Shown: positions 5,696 through 10,093 of the stretch, in pieces
How positions within the stretch are numbered: the first letter of the stretch is position 1
How the letters are laid out: the number at the start of each line of letters is the position of its first letter
DNA from: Nitrospirota bacterium
GTDB lineage: Bacteria > Nitrospirota > Thermodesulfovibrionia > UBA6902 > DSMQ01
Assembly: GCA_016207865.1 (NCBI GenBank)
Contig: JACQZD010000118.1
Coordinates: forward strand, 1 to 10,093
Length of the DNA stretch: 10,093 nt
Direction of reading: 5' to 3'
The notes under the pieces: generated by a model
What the model was told of the DNA's origin: nothing
Seen by the model: only the letters and a program-made list of their open reading frames with translations
Databases searched by the model: none
Program-made: the position numbers and the translations under genes

Positions 5696-7230
5696 CTAAT
5701 TGTTCTCAGTTTCCTGATAAGTGTAACTTGCCTGTACCTGTAATCCATTAGCCCATACGCCCTCCATCTCCAGTTCCGTGCCTTTGGCTTTAATCTCCTC
5801 AACGTTTCTGAACACCAGCAGACCGTCTGCCGGGTCTGTCTCCTGCGAGATGAGGTCATTGATGTTATATTGGAAGTAGGATACGGAAGAGCGGAAATGC
5901 TCACCGAGATATTGCTCATAAACTGCTTCATAAGTCTGTATTTCCTCTGCCTTCAGGTTGGTATTCGCTTTTTGTGTAGTTCCCCCGTCATCATAATAAA
6001 GCTCATATGCATTGGGATAGCGGAAGGCTGCTCCGTATAATAGTTTGAAAGTAGTTTTTTTCAAAGGGCTGTAAATTAGTGCAAGCCTCGGGCTGGTATT
6101 TTCCCCAAAGACATTGGAATAATCATACCGGAGCCCGAGATTTAAAATCAGGTCTTTAATTATTGAAATCTCATCCTGCAGATACACCCCGCGGTTATTT
6201 GACTCAGTGCTGTAATTAAGGATTGAAGAATAAGGCGACTCGTCATAATTGCCCTGGTCCTGAGTTAAATTATCACGGTATTCAAAACCCAGAATTAGTT
6301 TATGCGTCTTAACCGGTTTTGCAGCAAATTTCAGCTCTCCGCCCCACCACTCGCCCGTTGCAGAATCCTTGTTTTGCGTAACCGGAGGACGATTAATAAG
6401 GTAATCGCCGAAATAATAATAGCGGTCGTAGTAGAGCCGCGCCATTACGTCTATTTTTTTTGAAAAATCGTGTTCGTACTTTAAGTCTATATATCTCCAT
6501 TCATCAACAGTATATGTGCCGGAGGAATTAAATACTGTACCGTAAGACGCCGTTGGAATTCTCTTCTCTCTGTAAGAATACCCGCTGTGCAGGGTGAAAT
6601 CATGGAATGAGAGCTTGGTAAAAAAGCTCTCATATTTGTCGCCGTCTGTATTTTCTGCAATGCCGTTATTTGTGGCAGGGTCATTAAATTCCTTGTAAAA
6701 AAGCCGCCCCTTCCCTTGACTGTCATATGCCGAGCCGGAGATGAGCAGCTCCATACCGTTTTGAAATTTGTTGCCGTAGCTCAGCCTGCCTTTATATGTT
6801 TCAAGACTGCCGGCTTCGCCAGAAATCTCCATGCCTTTTAAACGTCAAAAATATTATCATTAAGCCTGTGACCGTCCACCAGAAGCAGTATGCGCGTATT
6901 ATAATCGCTGGGCCTGCCAAACCCCCTTACCCCTATAAAAGTATAATTTCTGTCAGTTGTGATATAAAAGCCCTTGACACTTTTTAGTATGTCGGCAATA
7001 GTGCGGTATCCGTATTTTTTTATTTCATCATCGCTGACGATGCTTATAGAGGCAGGGGCTTCGGTGACTTTCTGCTCAAACTTTGAGGCGCCGTAGACAG
7101 TGACAACCTCAAGCTCCAGGAGTTGTTCAAGGTCAAGCTGTGTCAGGTCAGCCGAAGCTCCGGCGGCCTGCGCTGTGACTGATACTATGAGTAAAACTAT
7201 AACCAGCAGGAATTTTATCAGTTTCCTCAT
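5696..7230 (-). pseudogene. TonB-dependent receptor, broken by internal deletion and C-terminal loss
   Basis: Outer-membrane TonB-dependent receptors are a plug domain followed by a 22-strand barrel. The first part (7230-6838) has a signal peptide (about 1-22) and early plug features: APASISIVSDDEIKKYGYRTIADIL, GVRGFGRPSDYN and LLLVDGHRLNDNIFDV, then TAA. The second part, in another frame (6832-5696), resumes at MEISGEAGSLETYKGRLSYGN and carries barrel sequence including SPRLALIYSPLKKTTFKLLY. The conserved plug segment normally between them (VEVIRGP.S.LYG..AF.GVINVITK, roughly 40-50 residues) is absent, so this is a deletion plus frameshift. The barrel then stops at SYTYQETENN-TAG with no final strands or terminal aromatic residue; about 130 or more residues are missing. 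No Shine-Dalgarno is seen before the ATG at 7230. Non-functional as read. Confidence 0.85.
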
Positions 7231-7299
7231 ATAGTTTTAAAATTATATCATAGAATAGCGAATTCAAGGCAGTATTAATAAGATAATTATGAGAAATTA

Positions 7300-8160
7300 T
7301 CAATTCCTAAAGGTAAAATCAAACGACTTATCAACTCCGGCTTTTTTCAGTAACACAAGGGTATGTTTGAAATCTTCTTTTGTTGTCTTAATATATCCCT
7401 GAATATCCAATTCATTCCGTGCCAGATAAGCCTGTGTAGAGGTATCGTCTTTCAGTGAAAGCAATGCCTCGGAAATCTTTGCTGCGAGTTTGGAGTCGGT
7501 TTTATTGGAAACAATCAGGGTGCCGTCGGGATTTTCGCTCTTATCCTCGCCTATAAGCTTAAGATTTGGATATTTGCTTTTTATTCTATTCCATACATGA
7601 TTTTTCACTATTGCAATATCGCCGAGGCCGTGCGCAAGCATCTCAATTGCGCTGTCATGAGAAGAGGCTTTGATAATAGTCGCATTAACAGCGCTGACCC
7701 CGGGGATTGAATGATAATAAAATTCACCTGCCGAGGCAAGAGAGCAGAATACAACTTTTTTGTCTTTAAAATAGTCCCCGGAGCCGGTAAATTCAGGTAA
7801 GCCCTCATGTGTAATAATAACAGCATGATAAGTACTGTGGCCTTCCCTGCTTAAAGGCCGGACTAATGGCACAGCCAAGCCCTTGATAATCATGGTGCCT
7901 GCTATGCCTGAGCCGCTGAACATGGCATCAACAGTCCCGGCAGCAAACATTTTTGCCGCAGCAGAGAAATTGGGCGCTTCAATAAGGTTAACATCAATGC
8001 CCTTTTTCTGCAGATATGCGACTAACGGCTTAAATTTAAGGGCGGCATTTTTTTCACCCTGCATTATTGCGAGGTTGAATTTTTCAGCCCGGGCAGTGCT
8101 GTGTGTTAAAACAATTGCAAATACAATAAGAAAAACATAAAACAGTTTTGTTGTTTTCAT
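7300..8160 (-). CDS. PhnD-like periplasmic substrate-binding protein
   Basis: A 286-residue protein of the phosphate/phosphite/phosphonate-type binding family (PhnD-like, type 2 periplasmic fold). Residues 1-25 are a signal peptide ending ARA. The mature part starts EKFNLAIMQGEKNAALKFKPLVAYLQKKGIDV, followed by the family's FSAAAKMFAAGTVDAMFSGSGIAG segment and a later SHDSAIEMLAHGLGDIAIVKNHVW stretch. AAGGA lies 6 bases before the ATG and a near-consensus promoter just upstream, so this is the first gene of the operon. No ABC permease or ATPase gene follows. Instead come a receptor, YfiR and a c-di-GMP enzyme, which suggests a sensing role over uptake. The ligand cannot be read from the sequence, and phosphonate should not be assumed. 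The gene is full-length and appears undamaged. Confidence 0.88.
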   Translation of the reverse strand: MKTTKLFYVFLIVFAIVLTHSTARAEKFNLAIMQGEKNAALKFKPLVAYLQKKGIDVNLIEAPNFSAAAKMFAAGTVDAMFSGSGIAGTMIIKGLAVPLVRPLSREGHSTYHAVIITHEGLPEFTGSGDYFKDKKVVFCSLASAGEFYYHSIPGVSAVNATIIKASSHDSAIEMLAHGLGDIAIVKNHVWNRIKSKYPNLKLIGEDKSENPDGTLIVSNKTDSKLAAKISEALLSLKDDTSTQAYLARNELDIQGYIKTTKEDFKHTLVLLKKAGVDKSFDFTFRN

Positions 8161-8189
8161 GCCGTTTCCTTATATTGGGGTTATGTTTA

Positions 8190-8218
8190 ATAATATGACT
8201 GAATCGGAAAACTGTCAA
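8190..8218 (-). promoter_or_regulatory. Strong sigma70-type promoter of the signalling operon
   Basis: On the minus strand TTGACA (8213-8218) and TATTAT (8190-8195) are separated by 17 bases: a perfect -35 box and a -10 box with five of six matches. The predicted transcript starts near 8183, giving a leader of about 23 bases with AAGGA before the PhnD-like gene. No operator-like palindrome is visible. Confidence 0.8.
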
Positions 8219-8307
8219 TAATAATTAAGCTTGCTAAAAAAACTGCAAGGCTTGAGTTTATAAAATTGAGGTTTTTCCGGGATTCCTGTGGGCACATATC
8301 CCTATCC

Positions 8308-8403
8308 GTCATTCCGGCTTGTCCGGAATCTTTCCGAGGGTGCTCAGAAGGATTCCGTACGCGCGGAGCCTGTCCCGACTTGTACGGGGCTTGTGGGAAT
8401 GGC
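8308..8403. repeat. Dispersed intergenic inverted-repeat element, copy 2
   Basis: The left arm GTCATTCCGGCTTGTCCGGAATC differs from copy 1 (155-177) at two positions. The right part begins GATTCCG at 8351 and ends GGGAATGGC at 8403, interrupted by an extra GC-rich stretch (GTACGCGCGGAGCCTGTCCC...). It looks like a decayed or expanded copy, and it separates the two promoters of this intergenic region. Confidence 0.65.
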
Positions 8404-8441
8404 ATCCGCACAAAAGCCCGAAGAACAGAGCTTGAAAACGG

Positions 8442-8469
8442 TTGACTTTATTTTGTTAAATGGTAAAAT
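8442..8469 (+). promoter_or_regulatory. Promoter of the 19-codon ORF
   Basis: TTGACT (8442-8447) and TAAAAT (8464-8469), 16 bases apart, each match five of six consensus positions. The start would be near 8476, giving a leader of about 44 bases that contains the AAGGAGGT ribosome binding site at 8506-8513. Confidence 0.6.
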
Positions 8470-8519
8470 GATAATTAGATTTGCAGTTGACATATGAATT
8501 TTTAAAAGGAGGTAAAAAA

Positions 8520-8579
8520 ATGGGTTGCGGAACATGTGCGCCGAAGAAAAAGGCTAAAAAAACCAAAAAGAAAAATTAA
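8520..8579 (+). CDS. 19-residue CxxC, lysine-rich small protein
   Basis: The ORF reads MGCGTCAPKKKAKKTKKKN, then TAA. It has an ideal AAGGAGGT six bases before the ATG, a good promoter (8442-8469), and a strong terminator 10 bases after the stop. This complete expression unit is the main evidence that such a short ORF is a gene. The peptide joins a C-G-T-C motif (C3, C6), which could bind metal or form a disulfide, to a tail with 9 Lys in 11 residues that could bind nucleic acid, ribosomes or acidic membranes. It has no signal peptide. I do not recognise the family and offer no function. Alternatively it is a leader or decoy ORF in a small regulatory RNA. Confidence 0.6.
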   Translation: MGCGTCAPKKKAKKTKKKN

Positions 8580-8588
8580 CTAACCCAA

Positions 8589-8627
8589 CAGAAAAGGGGC
8601 TGACACTGCAGGGTCAGCCCCTTTCTG
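8589..8627. terminator. Bidirectional intrinsic terminator
   Basis: GGGGCTGAC (8596-8604), 8-base loop, GTCAGCCCC (8613-8621). AAA/TTT pairs extend the stem, then a bulged A and CAG/CTG pairs. A-rich bases on the left and T-rich on the right let it act in both directions. It serves the 19-codon ORF from the left and parB (ending at 8649) from the right. Confidence 0.88.
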
Positions 8628-8648
8628 TCTTGCAGGTTTTATTGCCGT

Positions 8649-9506
8649 TTAAGTTGCCAGTATTTCCAAAAGCCTGTCCAGCTCGTCAAGGGAATAATAC
8701 ATTATCTCTATCTTTCCGCCTTTTTTGCCTTTATGAATCAAGTGGACCTTTGTTCCAAGGCTGTGCATGAGTTGTTCTTCAAGCGCTGCAATCTGAGGCT
8801 CCTTCCATCCTGATGAAACCTTCGCAGGAACAGTTAAAAGGGCTTTCTTAGTCAGCGCCTCAGTCTCCCTGACGCTCAATCCTTTTTTTATTATCTTTAT
8901 TTCTTTATCCATCTGCACCCGCGCGTCTTCTATCTGAAGCAGGTCCTTTGCATGCCCGATGCTTATTGCACACTCTGAAATCCAGGTCCTGATTTCAGCA
9001 GGAAGTTTTAATATCCTGAGATAATTGGTTACAGTTGCCCTGTCTTTCCCGACTCTCTTGGAAAGGTTATCGTGAGTAAGGTTAAATTCATTAATGAGTC
9101 TTTGAAAGGCCTCTGCCGTTTCAAGGGGGTTTAATTCTTCCCTTTGAATATTTTCTATAAGCGCAAGTTCAATTGCCTCCTGAGGAGCCGCCTCTTTTAT
9201 AAGCGCGGGGATTACCGCAAGACCGGCGATTTTTGCCGCCCTCAGCCTTCGCTCGCCGGCAATCAATTTATATGTGCCGTCGTCGCCGCACCTTACGATT
9301 ACAGGCTGAATAATGCCTTTTTCTTTAATTGACTGCGCAAGCTCCTGAAGAGCTGCATCCTTAAAAACCCTTCTCGGCTGGTATTCATTTGGAACTATTT
9401 TATTTATATCAAGCTCAAGCACCGCGCCCATAGGTGTGCCGGCTTCCATAGTGTTTTCTGTGCCTGGTATTAATGCGGAAAGACCTTTACCCAACGCGGT
9501 TTTCAT
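8649..9506 (-). CDS. Chromosome partitioning protein ParB (Spo0J/Noc-like)
   Basis: ParB is a CTP-dependent clamp that binds parS sites near the origin and works with ParA in chromosome segregation. The 285-residue protein is complete. It has an N-terminal ParA-contacting segment (ALGKGLSALIPG, 4-15) and the N-terminal domain with CTP-binding motifs GERRLRA (84-90) and ENIQRE (118-123). A helix-turn-helix follows around 143-168 (LTHDNLSKRVGKDRATVTNYLRILKLP), and a C-terminal dimerisation domain spans about 236-285. GGAGG lies 9 bases before the ATG. The start overlaps the end of parA by 20 bases, implying translational coupling. No parS-like palindrome (TGTTTCACGTGAAACA) was seen in this window. 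Confidence 0.95.
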   Translation of the reverse strand: MKTALGKGLSALIPGTENTMEAGTPMGAVLELDINKIVPNEYQPRRVFKDAALQELAQSIKEKGIIQPVIVRCGDDGTYKLIAGERRLRAAKIAGLAVIPALIKEAAPQEAIELALIENIQREELNPLETAEAFQRLINEFNLTHDNLSKRVGKDRATVTNYLRILKLPAEIRTWISECAISIGHAKDLLQIEDARVQMDKEIKIIKKGLSVRETEALTKKALLTVPAKVSSGWKEPQIAALEEQLMHSLGTKVHLIHKGKKGGKIEIMYYSLDELDRLLEILAT

Positions 9507-10093
9507 TGCCGATTACCTCCTCAGCCAGTGATATATAGCTCTGCGCGCCCTTTGAATGGTCATCATACAAGATAACAGGCTTGCCGTGACTCGGCGCTTC
9601 GGCAAGGGTCACATTTCTCGGGATTATTGTTTTGTAAACCTTGTCTTTGAAATGCCGTCTTAATTCATCGGCAACCTGATTTGTAAGCGTATTCCTTCCG
9701 TCAAACATCGTAAGTAAAATCCCCTCAATCTCAAGCAGAGGATTAAATGCGCCCTTTACAAGCGTAATTGTTTTAATCAGAGAGCCTATTCCCTCCAGTG
9801 AATAGTACTCGCACTGCATCGGCACCAGTATGCTGCCTGCCGCCACAAGGGCGTTGAGGGTCAGAAGGCTCAATGCCGGCGGGCAGTCTATGAAGATAAA
9901 ATCATACCTGGATTTTACAGGCTCCAGCGCATTTCTTAATATGGACTCCCTTCCTGTTTTCTCGGTGAGTTCAACCTCGGCGCCCACGAGGTCTATGCTT
10001 GAAAGGATGAGCTTAAGGTTGTTGATGCCGGTGTAAAAGATTACTTCTTCAATATTTTTTGTTTTGTTACAGATGTCGTAAAGGCTTCCGGTG
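9487..10093 (-). CDS. ParA/Soj partition ATPase, C-terminal part (runs off window)
   Basis: The C-terminal 201 residues of a ParA-type deviant Walker ATPase, which binds DNA non-specifically and moves ParB-parS complexes. The frame is open to the right window edge, so the start and the Walker A motif (KGGxxKT) lie outside. Visible landmarks are YDFIFIDCPPALSLLTLNAL (Walker B region), PMQCEYYSLEGI, the LTMFDGRNTLTNQV switch region, and IPRNVTLAEAPSHGKPV near the end, all typical of chromosomal Soj/ParA. It ends in TAA inside the first codons of parB. A plasmid location is possible, but the sequence is closest to the chromosomal type. Confidence 0.95.
   Translation of the reverse strand, partial: TGSLYDICNKTKNIEEVIFYTGINNLKLILSSIDLVGAEVELTEKTGRESILRNALEPVKSRYDFIFIDCPPALSLLTLNALVAAGSILVPMQCEYYSLEGIGSLIKTITLVKGAFNPLLEIEGILLTMFDGRNTLTNQVADELRRHFKDKVYKTIIPRNVTLAEAPSHGKPVILYDDHSKGAQSYISLAEEVIGNENRVG

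Larger units (their letters stand above)
8161..8519. other. Intergenic region between two divergent genes
   Basis: This 359-base stretch has no convincing gene. It contains, left to right, the minus-strand operon promoter (8190-8218), an AT-rich stretch, the second dispersed repeat (8308-8403), and the plus-strand promoter and ribosome binding site of the 19-codon ORF. Open frames across it have no ribosome binding site and run through the repeat. Confidence 0.7.

Noticed and set aside
5591..5698. TAG read as an amino acid (recoding or pyrrolysine) in both yfiR and the receptor
   Set aside because: Reading through the receptor TAG does not restore receptor sequence, and the flavoprotein ends normally with TAG. 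No stop-to-sense code is needed. Readthrough of the yfiR TAG alone is not excluded.
7231..7299. Separate promoter for the TonB receptor (TATAAT on the minus strand near the start)
   Set aside because: The only TTGAAT upstream is 14 bases away, too short a spacing. The gap is short and more likely transcribed from the strong operon promoter.
8288..8497. 69-codon plus-strand ORF
   Set aside because: It runs through the dispersed repeat and the promoter of the 19-codon gene, has no ribosome binding site, and shows no recognisable protein features.
8649..10093. parS site near parAB
   Set aside because: No TGTTTCACGTGAAACA-like palindrome was seen in the window; it may lie outside.

Overview
The window looks like chromosomal DNA of a Gram-negative bacterium. 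It carries a TonB-dependent outer-membrane receptor, several exported proteins and a chromosomal-type parA-parB pair. Dispersed GTCATTCC...GGAATGAC intergenic elements, a MopE-type acidic motif and 'HISYYD' propeller repeats resemble what I know from Nitrospirota and some former Deltaproteobacteria. That taxonomic guess comes from memory, not from a search.

Layout. Positions 1-308 are non-coding, with one dispersed inverted-repeat element and a small hairpin. Then come two plus-strand genes that are probably co-transcribed: a secreted protein of seven exact 47-residue repeats (probable seven-bladed propeller) plus a MopE-like motif, and a small flavodoxin-fold protein with the compact four-cysteine motif of iron-sulfur flavoproteins. 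Positions 2495-2812 hold a near-perfect 18-bp hairpin, a promoter overlapped by a palindrome, and a doubtful 45-codon ORF. A minus-strand tRNA with a CAT anticodon follows.

Positions 8218 down to 3021 are one minus-strand operon behind a near-consensus promoter (TTGACA-17-TATTAT). In transcription order it encodes a PhnD-like periplasmic binding protein, a TonB-dependent receptor, a YfiR-family periplasmic protein, and a membrane CHASE8-like/HAMP/GGDEF/EAL protein. The set resembles a YfiR/YfiN-type c-di-GMP signalling module with an orphan binding protein and a receptor as possible inputs. Three of the four genes carry lesions or oddities. The receptor has lost an internal plug segment with a frameshift and has lost its C-terminal barrel. 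yfiR has an in-frame TAG just after its signal peptide. The GGDEF domain has a 30-bp imperfect tandem duplication that puts ten extra residues between the RxxD I-site and the GGDEF motif. The EAL domain keeps its motifs. The module looks caught in decay or remodelling.

Positions 8161-8519 are non-coding with another dispersed repeat. A well-formed promoter and ideal Shine-Dalgarno then precede a 19-codon plus-strand ORF (CxxC plus a lysine-rich tail), followed by a strong, probably bidirectional terminator shared with the convergent parA-parB genes. parA runs off the right edge.
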